Origin: GCA-2862585 sp965277895 | Lineage (GTDB): Bacteria > Bacteroidota > Bacteroidia > Flavobacteriales > UBA7312 | NCBI GenBank assembly: GCA_965277895.1 | Contig: CBDIDR010000001.1 | Location: forward strand, 310,001 to 374,000 | Length of the DNA: 64,000 nucleotides | Reading direction: 5' to 3' | Shown here: one piece after another, positions 31,814 through 39,940 of the stretch | How positions within the stretch are numbered: position 1 is the first letter of the stretch | Layout: the number at the start of each line of letters is the position of its first letter | The notes under the pieces: generated by a model | Database searches by the model: none | What the model saw: only the letters and a program-made list of their open reading frames with translations | What the model was told of the DNA's origin: nothing | Translations under genes and position numbers: made by a program

Positions 31814-33059
31814 ATCATATCTTCTGACTGTTGTATTTACTTTAGGGTTTTGCCTACTTGCCAACTCCCAGTCTAAAGAGGTTTTACAATCCAAAAAAGC
31901 TCAAATACAAAAGGAGATTCAATTGACTAATAAGCTGATTAAAAAGGCAAAAAAGGAAAAGAATCAATCTATAAATATTTTATCTACTCTAAATAAGCAG
32001 ATAGAGTCTAGGGGGGAAATTGTTAAAACGCTAGACCTAGAAATAAAGATGACAATTGTTCAAATAGAGAATCTTAAGGCTGAAATAAAAGACACTAAAC
32101 AGTCAATTCAAAACCAACAGAACCTTCTCGACACCCTCAAGAAGGAATATGCTTTAATGATCAGACACGCTTACCACAATAGAAATTCTTATGACCGCCT
32201 TGCGTTCATTTTTTCGGCTCAAAGTTATAATCAAGCTTTTAAACGAATTAGGTACTTGCAAGAATACAGCCAGTTTAGGCAAAAACAGGTAAAAGAAATA
32301 AAAGAAGTAGAGCGGCAATTATCAGAAGAGCTTTTAAGCCTAAAACGTCAGAAAGTCTTGCTTACTGTGGCTAAAAACGAAAGGAACGCTATGCTTGGCG
32401 AATCTCAAATAGAAATTAATCTTCTTACCCAAGAAAAGCAATCTCAAAACACCTTTTTGTCTAGTCTTAGGAAAAGGGAAAAGAAGCTAAAGAAAGACCT
32501 TTCCAAACAGCAACAGCTTGCCAAAACACTAGACGATAAGATTAAAAAAATTATTGCGGAAGAAATACGCAAAGCCAAAGAAAAGGCTAATGTTGGCGGA
32601 GGTGTTACCCTGTCATTAACCCCAGAAGAGCAGCAATTAGCGGATAATTTCAGCTCTAATAAAGGTAAGTTGCCCTGGCCTGTTGAACGCGGCGTTATCA
32701 TTGAGCGATTTGGTATACAGCCCCACCCTGTTCTACGAGGAATTGAAACCCTTAACAATGGTGTAAAAATCACCACTGAAGAAGGGTCTTTCGTAAGAGC
32801 TATTTTTGAAGGGAAGGTTTCACGAATTATTGATATTCCTGGCTCAGGCAAAGCGGTTATTATTAGTCATGGAGATTACTTTACCGTATATTCCAACCTA
32901 ATAGAAGTCTTTGTAAAGCGAGGTCAAACAGTGGGATTGAAAGAAGATATTGCTCGAGTTTTCACTAAATCTTCAAACAAAGAATCCATTACCGAGCTTC
33001 AAATATGGAAGGGCAGCGAAAAGCTTGACCCATCCTCTTGGCTTTATAAAGCGTACTAG
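31800..33059 (+). CDS. EnvC-like murein hydrolase activator (degenerate M23 domain)
   Basis: A 419-residue protein: a signal peptide (to about residue 25, LLANSQ), a long coiled coil rich in Lys, Gln and Glu (about 28-250), and a C-terminal LytM/M23 domain (about 290-415). The zinc ligands of active M23 peptidases are not preserved. The usual HxxxD is replaced by NNGVKI, and the final HxH by LQIW. Only the His of VIISHGDYFTVY remains. This is the state seen in EnvC and similar proteins, which activate amidases at the division site rather than cut murein themselves. It overlaps the DUF4292 gene by 14 bases. It differs from the M23 peptidase at 16.9 kb, whose ligands are intact. Confidence 0.85.
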   Translation: MCRCRSYLLTVVFTLGFCLLANSQSKEVLQSKKAQIQKEIQLTNKLIKKAKKEKNQSINILSTLNKQIESRGEIVKTLDLEIKMTIVQIENLKAEIKDTKQSIQNQQNLLDTLKKEYALMIRHAYHNRNSYDRLAFIFSAQSYNQAFKRIRYLQEYSQFRQKQVKEIKEVERQLSEELLSLKRQKVLLTVAKNERNAMLGESQIEINLLTQEKQSQNTFLSSLRKREKKLKKDLSKQQQLAKTLDDKIKKIIAEEIRKAKEKANVGGGVTLSLTPEEQQLADNFSSNKGKLPWPVERGVIIERFGIQPHPVLRGIETLNNGVKITTEEGSFVRAIFEGKVSRIIDIPGSGKAVIISHGDYFTVYSNLIEVFVKRGQTVGLKEDIARVFTKSSNKESITELQIWKGSEKLDPSSWLYKAY

Positions 33060-33071
33060 TAAAAAAATCTG

Positions 33072-33079
33072 TACTTTTG
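33072..33079 (+). promoter_or_regulatory. Promoter -7 box of tatA
   Basis: TACTTTTG, an exact TAnnTTTG match, 24 bases before the tatA ATG and 12 bases after the stop of the EnvC-like gene. Confidence 0.5.
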
Positions 33080-33103
33080 CTAGCATCAAATACCTTATAA
33101 ATT

Positions 33104-33283
33104 ATGACATCATCTACATTACTTGTAATAGGTTGGCCTCAAATCGTCCTCATAGTTGTTATTGTTCTAATCCTTTTTGGAGGAAAAAAACTTCCTGAAT
33201 TAATGAAAGGCTTAGGAAAAGGCATGAAGGAATTTAAGGACGCTACTAAGGAACTAAACGAAGACAATAAAGAGGAAAAGTAA
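33104..33283 (+). CDS. tatA: Twin-arginine translocase subunit TatA
   Basis: A 59-residue protein. A short N-terminus (MTSSTLLVIGWPQ) is followed by one membrane helix (about 13-25, IVLIVVIVLILF), the conserved FGGKKLPEL hinge, an amphipathic helix (MKGLGKGMKEFKDATKEL) and an acidic-basic tail. That is the complete TatA/E pattern. TatA forms the variable channel of the Tat pathway, which exports folded proteins. tatC is not in the window. A twin-arginine-type signal is present on the DUF1501 protein at 61.4 kb. gatA follows 19 bases later. Confidence 0.93.
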   Translation: MTSSTLLVIGWPQIVLIVVIVLILFGGKKLPELMKGLGKGMKEFKDATKELNEDNKEEK

Positions 33284-33302
33284 AAACACTCTTTAAGACA
33301 AT

Positions 33303-34718
33303 ATGAATACTTACCGCTCTTTAGACGCTATTCAGCAGGATATACATTCGGGAAAAACAACTTGTCTTTCCCTCACACAATCTTATCTAGACCGCATTTC
33401 TGAACACAAAAACCTCAACGCTTTTCTTGAAGTTTATGAAGAAGAAGCCTTAGAAAATGCTCAACGCATAGACCAAAAGGTTAAGGACGGTAAGGCGGGT
33501 AAACTAGCCGGTATGGTAATCGGTATAAAAGATAATATTTGCTACAAAGACCATAAAGTTTCAGCCTCTTCAAAGATACTTGACAATTTTGAAAGCTTAT
33601 TCAGTGCAACTGTTGTTGAGCGATTAATAGACGAAGACGCTATTATAATCGGGAGGCTAAATTGCGATGAGTTCGCAATGGGAAGTACGAATGAGAATTC
33701 AGCTTATGGGTCTGTTTTAAATCCCTTAAACACTGAACATGTGCCTGGAGGATCATCGGGCGGTTCTGCTGCTGCAGTTGCTGCAGACCTTTGTTTGGCT
33801 ACACTAGGAAGTGATACTGGTGGCTCAATCAGACAACCAGCTAGTTTCTGTGGTGTTGTTGGCTTTAAACCCACCTATGGACGAGTTAGCCGATGGGGGC
33901 TTATAGCTTATGCTTCTTCTTTTGACCAAATAGGACCTCTTACTCACAATGTAAAGGACGCCGCACTAATTATGGCGGTAATTTCTGGTGAAGATGAATA
34001 TGATAGTACCTGCTCTAGTAAGGAGGTGCCTAATTTTGACTTAGAACCAATCAAAAAAACAAAAGTTGGGTATTTAAAAAGCACTATTGAAAGTTCTGCA
34101 CTTGACCCTGAAATCAAGCAACACATTTTAAATACGATTAATACTCTGAAAGAAGAAGGGCATGAGGTTGTAGAAATTGACTTTCCTTACCTTGATTATG
34201 TTGTACCTACCTATTATGTTTTAACTACGGCTGAAGCATCTTCAAATCTTTCTAGATATGATGGAATACATTTCGGCTATAGAAGTAATGAGGCAAATGA
34301 CATACCATCTGCTTACCAAAAATCTAGATCAGAGGGTTTCGGCAAAGAAGTACAACGACGAATTATGTTGGGAACCTTTGTTTTAAGTGCTGGTTACTAC
34401 GACGCGTATTATACTAAAGCACAAAAAGTAAGGCGATTATTATCTGAAAAAACACAATCCATTTTTGATAGCTGTGATTTTATACTATCACCAACCTCAC
34501 CAAATACAGCACTCAAAATAGGACAAACCTATGATGACCCAACGCAACTTTATTTAGAAGATATATTTACTGTTCATGCTAATATCGTAGGCATTCCAGC
34601 GGTCTCTCTACCAACAGGAACGCACAGTAACGGTATGCCGTTTGGCATACAGCTAATGGCTCCTGCTTTTAAAGATGCTGAGCTAATGGCCTTTGCTAAT
34701 CAGATAATGAACAAATAA
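33303..34718 (+). CDS. gatA: Asp/Glu-tRNA amidotransferase subunit A
   Basis: A 471-residue amidase-signature enzyme. The catalytic Ser-cisSer-Lys triad is visible: Lys in GIKDNI, the cis-Ser in GGSSGGSAAAVAA and the nucleophilic Ser in GSDTGGSIRQPA. As part of GatCAB it releases ammonia from glutamine to convert misacylated Glu-tRNA(Gln) or Asp-tRNA(Asn) to the correct amide. FKPTYGRVSRWGLIAYASSFDQIGP matches GatA rather than other amidases. gatB and gatC lie elsewhere, as is common in this phylum. Confidence 0.96.
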   Translation: MNTYRSLDAIQQDIHSGKTTCLSLTQSYLDRISEHKNLNAFLEVYEEEALENAQRIDQKVKDGKAGKLAGMVIGIKDNICYKDHKVSASSKILDNFESLFSATVVERLIDEDAIIIGRLNCDEFAMGSTNENSAYGSVLNPLNTEHVPGGSSGGSAAAVAADLCLATLGSDTGGSIRQPASFCGVVGFKPTYGRVSRWGLIAYASSFDQIGPLTHNVKDAALIMAVISGEDEYDSTCSSKEVPNFDLEPIKKTKVGYLKSTIESSALDPEIKQHILNTINTLKEEGHEVVEIDFPYLDYVVPTYYVLTTAEASSNLSRYDGIHFGYRSNEANDIPSAYQKSRSEGFGKEVQRRIMLGTFVLSAGYYDAYYTKAQKVRRLLSEKTQSIFDSCDFILSPTSPNTALKIGQTYDDPTQLYLEDIFTVHANIVGIPAVSLPTGTHSNGMPFGIQLMAPAFKDAELMAFANQIMNK

Positions 34719-34780
34719 GCGTTAATAATTATACTGTTTACACCCATTAACACAGTGTATTTATTTTGAATTTTGTAGCT

Positions 34781-36217
34781 ATGAAAAGAATAAACACCTC
34801 TTTTTTAATTGTTTTAGCACTTATATTGTCAGTTTCTATTACAATGTCAAACCCTTCAGACACCCTGAATTTTATTGTCGATAATCCCACGCACTCTAAA
34901 ATGGATTCTTTGTGGATGAACGAGCAATTATCATCACAGCAAATAGAAACGGACACGAATATTTTGAACAAATGGTCGTATGATTCGGATAGTATCCCTA
35001 GCTTTCAGGACAGTATAATTGCTGAGCGTTTGGCTCTATTAGATGAGCATACTCCATTTCGTTTGGACTATAATAAAGCCGTTCAGCGTCAAATAAACAT
35101 CTATGCCAACACTTACAGAAGGCACGTTTCAAAAATGTTGGGCAAGTCAAATTATTATTTTCCTCTATTTGAATCTGTTTTAGACCAATTTGACCTACCA
35201 CTTGAGTTCAAGTACTTAGCCATAGTAGAGTCTGCTCTAAAGCCTCATGCACGTTCACGCTCTGCAGCCACTGGCTTGTGGCAATTCATGTATGCAACGG
35301 GTAAAATTTATGACCTCAAAGTTACCTCATATATCGATGAACGGAGCGACCCTTTGCAATCTACTATAGCTGCTTGCGAGTATTTTACATTTTTATACAA
35401 GATGTTTAACGATTGGGAGTTAGTATTAGCTGCTTATAATGGTGGTCCTGGCTACGTTTCAAGAGCAATGCGAAAACATGGCGTAAATGATTATTGGTCT
35501 CTACGCCCTTATTTAAGAAAGGAAACACAGAATTATGTGCCAAAATTCATTGCTGTTAATTACATCATGAATTATGCTTCACACCACAACATTTATCCTA
35601 CGCCTTACACCTTTACTCAGGCAGGAACAGACACTATAAGTATTAGTCAATCTGTTACTTTTGATGCTCTTTCAGAATTACTGGATGTAGATGTTGAGAT
35701 ACTTAAAGAGCTAAACCCTATCTACAAAACAAATTTGTTGCCAGTTTCTAAAGGAACGACAGCCTCCCTAAAACTTCCCGTTAAGAAAATGGCCCTGTTT
35801 ATAAATAACATGGACAGTATATACGCTTATACCGAACGCTCTCAAGAGCGCTATGTCAGTGTTGATGAACCCATAGTACATCGAGTTAAAAACGGTGAGT
35901 ATTTAGGAAAAATTGCTAGCGACTACAACACCACTGTTGGTCGTATTAAGAACTGGAATAAGCTTTCATCTAACAATTTAAAAATAGGTCAAAAGCTGAT
36001 TATTTACATTAACCCCGACGCGGCACCAAAGGCTTCTAACTCTACTAGGGTTAATAGCAAAGGCGAAACGCTTTATACTGTACAAGTCGGTGATACTTTG
36101 TGGGATATAGCGCGTAAATATTCTGGTGTTTCAGTAGCTCAAATTGAACGGATGAACAATATAAGTTATCGCGATATTAAGCCCGGAATTACTCTAAAGA
36201 TTCCTAACACTGGATAG
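34781..36217 (+). CDS. MltD-like lytic transglycosylase with two LysM domains
   Basis: A 478-residue protein from the ATG at 34,781; an upstream TTG adds five residues. It has a signal peptide (to about residue 24), then a transglycosylase SLT domain (about 120-260) with the catalytic Glu in VESALKPHARSRSAATGLWQF and the AAYNGGPG motif. Two C-terminal LysM domains (about 365-410 and 430-475; VGDTLWDIARKYSG) bind the glycan strand. It cleaves peptidoglycan between N-acetylmuramic acid and N-acetylglucosamine, leaving an anhydro end. It abuts the DUF4837 lipoprotein gene with no gap, so the two are co-transcribed. Confidence 0.93.
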   Translation: MKRINTSFLIVLALILSVSITMSNPSDTLNFIVDNPTHSKMDSLWMNEQLSSQQIETDTNILNKWSYDSDSIPSFQDSIIAERLALLDEHTPFRLDYNKAVQRQINIYANTYRRHVSKMLGKSNYYFPLFESVLDQFDLPLEFKYLAIVESALKPHARSRSAATGLWQFMYATGKIYDLKVTSYIDERSDPLQSTIAACEYFTFLYKMFNDWELVLAAYNGGPGYVSRAMRKHGVNDYWSLRPYLRKETQNYVPKFIAVNYIMNYASHHNIYPTPYTFTQAGTDTISISQSVTFDALSELLDVDVEILKELNPIYKTNLLPVSKGTTASLKLPVKKMALFINNMDSIYAYTERSQERYVSVDEPIVHRVKNGEYLGKIASDYNTTVGRIKNWNKLSSNNLKIGQKLIIYINPDAAPKASNSTRVNSKGETLYTVQVGDTLWDIARKYSGVSVAQIERMNNISYRDIKPGITLKIPNTG

Positions 36218-37180
36218 ATGAACCGTCTTTTTTTATTTATTTTTCTTTTCTTTTTAGCTTGTCAAAACACAACTGTTTTACCTTCTTATAGTGGGGCAAT
36301 AAATGAGGTTGTAGTAGTTGCTGAAGACAACATTTGGGAGAGTAGTGTAGTTGACACTCTTCGCCGCACTCTTTCTGCAGGGGTTGAGGGCTTAGCCTGG
36401 AAAGAATCTACCTTTGACGTCATACAGATACCTAAAGCTGCTTTTAGTCGGTTTTTTGAAACACACAGGAATATTATCATTATTCAAAAAGGAGATCAAT
36501 CAAAAATTGCATTTGAACCCAAGCCATTTTCACAAGATCAATGGCTATGCATTATAGAATATAAGACTAAAAAGGAGCTTTCCCAATTGCTTAATCAGTA
36601 TGCGCCAGTAATAACTTACAGAATACAACAAAAGGAGAAAAGCAGATTTTTATCCTCTTCTATTGGCCTATCATTTTCTGAGGCGATTAATGACAAATTC
36701 AACATCTCTTTACGCCTGCCAAATACCTTTTCACTGGCATTAGATACTACTGATTTCATTTGGTATGAGTATAATCCGAAAGATTTAGAATTAATAAAGG
36801 GAGTTTTTGTGTATAGCCTTCCTTTAACTGAAACGCTAAACGCAGAAAGCGTTTTAAGTGTGCGTGACAGCGTATTAAAACAGTTTGTCCCAGGGCAGTC
36901 TAAAGAGAGTTATATGTCGACAGAGCGTCTTTATCCGCCTTTTATTAGCACCTTTGAAAGTAATGGTACTACTTCTTTTACAATAAAAGGACTTTGGAAG
37001 ATGGAAAACGCCTTTATGGGCGGCCCGTTTATCTCATATGTTTTTCAAGACACGCTTAGAAACGAGTTTGTTGTTACAGAAGGGTTTTTATTCAACCCTG
37101 GAGAAGATAAACGAAATATGCTTCAAGAATTGTCGTGGTTAATTTCAGAGGCTAAAATCCTGCCGAAAGCGACAAAATGA
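36218..37180 (+). CDS. DUF4837-family lipoprotein
   Basis: A 320-residue lipoprotein with lipobox FFLAC at residues 11-15. Family features of DUF4837 are seen in the early segment (INEVVVVAEDNIW followed by a LRRTLSAGVEGL helix) and in the W-rich middle. The function of the family is unknown. Members are restricted to Bacteroidota and sit in the envelope. It starts right after the MltD stop, suggesting a link to cell-wall metabolism. Its last 29 bases overlap the convergent TonB receptor gene. Confidence 0.8.
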   Translation: MNRLFLFIFLFFLACQNTTVLPSYSGAINEVVVVAEDNIWESSVVDTLRRTLSAGVEGLAWKESTFDVIQIPKAAFSRFFETHRNIIIIQKGDQSKIAFEPKPFSQDQWLCIIEYKTKKELSQLLNQYAPVITYRIQQKEKSRFLSSSIGLSFSEAINDKFNISLRLPNTFSLALDTTDFIWYEYNPKDLELIKGVFVYSLPLTETLNAESVLSVRDSVLKQFVPGQSKESYMSTERLYPPFISTFESNGTTSFTIKGLWKMENAFMGGPFISYVFQDTLRNEFVVTEGFLFNPGEDKRNMLQELSWLISEAKILPKATK

Positions 37181-39260
37181 TATTTCTCCCAGGAGCACTA
37201 ATACCGCTTGAGTAGGTTTTATAATGTACATCTAATATGTTTTCAACATTTAGCTGTGCCGTTATCTTATCATTTAAAGGAACACTATAATTTAGATTTA
37301 ATGTCCACCATGAGGGTGTGCCATCAACGGTTGCCTCTTCAGGATTATCACTTCCGTTAGGGCTATAATCTTCTGCCCTTTTCCAAGCATTGTAATGGAC
37401 TGCTAAACTCGTTTTACTTTTTGTTGTTGGTGAGTATAGGTCTATTTGGCTTTTGCCATAGAATGGCGGTATATGATCTAGCAAAACCCCTTCGGTATCG
37501 TCTTTTCCGAAGGTGTACGAACAAGAATGTGTTGTTGACCACTTATCATTAATTTTTAGATAAGCTTGTAGATTATATCCAAACAAATATGCTTCTTGAG
37601 AGTTAGTATTAGCGTAGAGTGGGAGCAGTTCACCATCGTAGACAAGGCTATCTTGACCGTTTAAAGAAAATTGTTTTTTGACAATTGCGTCCCTTAATTG
37701 TGTGTAGTAATATGTTCCGCTTAGATAGCTATCGCCAAAACGCTTACTCAATCCAATCTCATAATTATTTGAGAATTCTGGTGATAAATCTTCATTAGGA
37801 ACTATAAGTTTTCCTGATTTTGCAAATACTTTGGTAACATCATCTACATTAGGGCTTCTAAATCCTGTTGCGAATGACAGCCTACCCTCCCATCCTTTTT
37901 TCATACCAATAAATAGTCCCGCACTGGTCGTTAAAGCACTATTTTCAAGCGAAATTTCTTCAAACGGAAAATTATAGTTTTTAATCTCTATGAATTTAGC
38001 CTCTAAAGAAGACATATTATACCTCAAGCCGCCACTAAAAAAGGAGCGCTTGCCAAAAGGGTGTTTATATTGGGAATATACAGCTAGCGAACTTAGTTCA
38101 CTACCGCCGTCAGCGTATCTTGTACTTGCACCTTCAGAGGCTGTAGATTCAACAATGTTGTGTTGAAGGTCAAGACCATAGTTTAAACTTTTATAACCCC
38201 ATTTCTTTATAAAGTCTGAGGTGTTTGCAAAGACAGACACTTTCTCGAAGCGTTGAATTAGGCTAGCGTTCGGTTTTTTACTGTTTCGACTTTCATGTAT
38301 TTGTTGAAAGGATACGGTGTTGTTAAAGCTGTCGTATAAAAGTGTTTTTTTCTGATATTCAGAGCCTAAGCCCACTAAAAGGCGTTTTTGAGGGCCATAA
38401 TACCACTCTTCATATTTTGGAAGTCCGTCTTTAATATCATTGAGTTGATCAAAGCGATTGATATTTGTGCTTGTCGAGAGTTGAAGATTCATTTTAAAAC
38501 TCAAATACTGATTGGCATCAAATCGGATTTTTTGTATAAAATCAGCTTGGTCATAGGCTGTTTTTAGCTGTTCTTTTCCGTCTACAATATGCTCTTCAGC
38601 GCCCCAGTCGTCATATCCATGAAGTCGATTACCACCCATTTTAAGGTTGCCAAACCTGTTGACGCTAATAGCCTGAAAGAAGCCCCATTTTTTACTTCCC
38701 CACTTTTGATCAAAGTACAGATTAACGCCCTTATTTACACTGCTGTAACGCTGCAAAACGTTTCCTTTCCACCCTTCACCAACACTAGCGCTTTTTGTGT
38801 GATAATGAATAACTCCTCCCAAGGCATCACTACCATACTTGACCGATGAGGGCCCAAAAATTATATCTACTCTATCCAAGGTCAGAGGACTTATACTAAT
38901 GCTATTTTGCAAGTGTCCAGACCTATAAATGGCATTGTTAAGGCGAATTCCATCGACCACAAGAAGAACTCTATTTGCTTCAAAACCTCTGATTATGGGA
39001 CTGCCTCCGCCAGACTGACTCATTTGTACCATTACTGCTCCTGTTTTTTGGAGCAAATCTGCTGAAGTGCTTGGGGCACTATAGGTTATTTTTTTACTGT
39101 CTATTTTCTCTATTTGTGAAGGGCTGAATACGCGCTCGTCTTCTGTTTTATCTTCAACGAAAATGATTTCTGGTAAGCTTTTGAATAACAGAGTGTCTTG
39201 GCTAAAGCTGAACGATGGTAGTAGGCTAAACCCAAGAAGTAAATAGATGTATTTTCTCAT
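37152..39260 (-). CDS. TonB-dependent outer-membrane receptor
   Basis: A 702-residue receptor: signal peptide (to FSFSQ), a TonB-box-like stretch (about 30-45), a plug domain (about 55-165, with GGGSPIIRGFEANRVLLVVDG and the PSSVKYGSDALGGVIHY end), then a 22-strand barrel ending in a Phe (ILSLSAGF). There is no N-terminal carboxypeptidase-like domain and no SusD partner, so it is not a SusC. The FRSPNVDDVTKVF and NEDLSPEFSNNYEIG segments resemble the FRAP/NPNL region of haem and siderophore receptors, but the substrate cannot be assigned. Its ATG overlaps the recO stop, so it is at the end of the porZ-recO transcript. Confidence 0.92.
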   Translation of the reverse strand: MRKYIYLLLGFSLLPSFSFSQDTLLFKSLPEIIFVEDKTEDERVFSPSQIEKIDSKKITYSAPSTSADLLQKTGAVMVQMSQSGGGSPIIRGFEANRVLLVVDGIRLNNAIYRSGHLQNSISISPLTLDRVDIIFGPSSVKYGSDALGGVIHYHTKSASVGEGWKGNVLQRYSSVNKGVNLYFDQKWGSKKWGFFQAISVNRFGNLKMGGNRLHGYDDWGAEEHIVDGKEQLKTAYDQADFIQKIRFDANQYLSFKMNLQLSTSTNINRFDQLNDIKDGLPKYEEWYYGPQKRLLVGLGSEYQKKTLLYDSFNNTVSFQQIHESRNSKKPNASLIQRFEKVSVFANTSDFIKKWGYKSLNYGLDLQHNIVESTASEGASTRYADGGSELSSLAVYSQYKHPFGKRSFFSGGLRYNMSSLEAKFIEIKNYNFPFEEISLENSALTTSAGLFIGMKKGWEGRLSFATGFRSPNVDDVTKVFAKSGKLIVPNEDLSPEFSNNYEIGLSKRFGDSYLSGTYYYTQLRDAIVKKQFSLNGQDSLVYDGELLPLYANTNSQEAYLFGYNLQAYLKINDKWSTTHSCSYTFGKDDTEGVLLDHIPPFYGKSQIDLYSPTTKSKTSLAVHYNAWKRAEDYSPNGSDNPEEATVDGTPSWWTLNLNYSVPLNDKITAQLNVENILDVHYKTYSSGISAPGRNIILSLSAGF

Positions 39261-39940
39261 GTATTTAATACTTTTTCTAAAACGTCTTTTGATTTTATGG
39301 TGTTAAAACCATCAATATGTAGCCTGTAATATTCTAGTAAAACACTCAATATTTCTCTTTTATTTTTCACTTTGTCATGATTAAACGCTAAGAATACATC
39401 TTTCGTATTTTCGGTAAAATGCTTGTGTTGACTGTTGTCGTTTGTAAATTGACCATTTAGTAAATCAAAGTATTTAAGCTCATTATTGTCAATGTTGGGC
39501 GAGATCCCTAAGTATTGACTCAATGTTACCAGAAAACGTATGTGAAATTGACTATCAAAGTCCTTATTATCCAAAGCTATTAGTTCGGCCTCTAAAAAAT
39601 TAAATAAGTCTTTGTTATTTACTTCTTCTTTTAGGCATTTGCTTAGGATTTCAGCAATGAATAAGGCAATTGAACTTTTATATATATCGAACGGAATACT
39701 GGAATAAACGGCTGACATTTTGACTTCTTTTATTCTGTGAAGGTCTTTTCCGTTTTTGTTGTAAACGTTGAGGTCTAGCTGGTTCAGAACTTGATAGTAG
39801 CCGCTGTTTCCTTTCTTCTTTCTGACACCGTTTATCATATAGGATTGTGTCCCAAATTCTGAGGTGTAAATTTTACAGATTATACTGCTTTCAGCATACT
39901 TAATCTTACTCAACACTATTCCTTTTGTCTGCTGATGCAT
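39257..39940 (-). CDS. recO: DNA repair protein RecO
   Basis: A 227-residue protein with the RecO N-terminal OB-fold opening (TKGIVLSKIKYAESSIICKIYTSEFG) followed by the helical C-terminal domain. RecO helps load RecA on SSB-coated single-stranded DNA in gap repair. No zinc-binding Cys cluster is present, as in other Bacteroidota members. Its ATG follows the porZ stop without a gap and it overlaps the TonB receptor start by four bases. Confidence 0.9.
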   Translation of the reverse strand: MHQQTKGIVLSKIKYAESSIICKIYTSEFGTQSYMINGVRKKKGNSGYYQVLNQLDLNVYNKNGKDLHRIKEVKMSAVYSSIPFDIYKSSIALFIAEILSKCLKEEVNNKDLFNFLEAELIALDNKDFDSQFHIRFLVTLSQYLGISPNIDNNELKYFDLLNGQFTNDNSQHKHFTENTKDVFLAFNHDKVKNKREILSVLLEYYRLHIDGFNTIKSKDVLEKVLNT

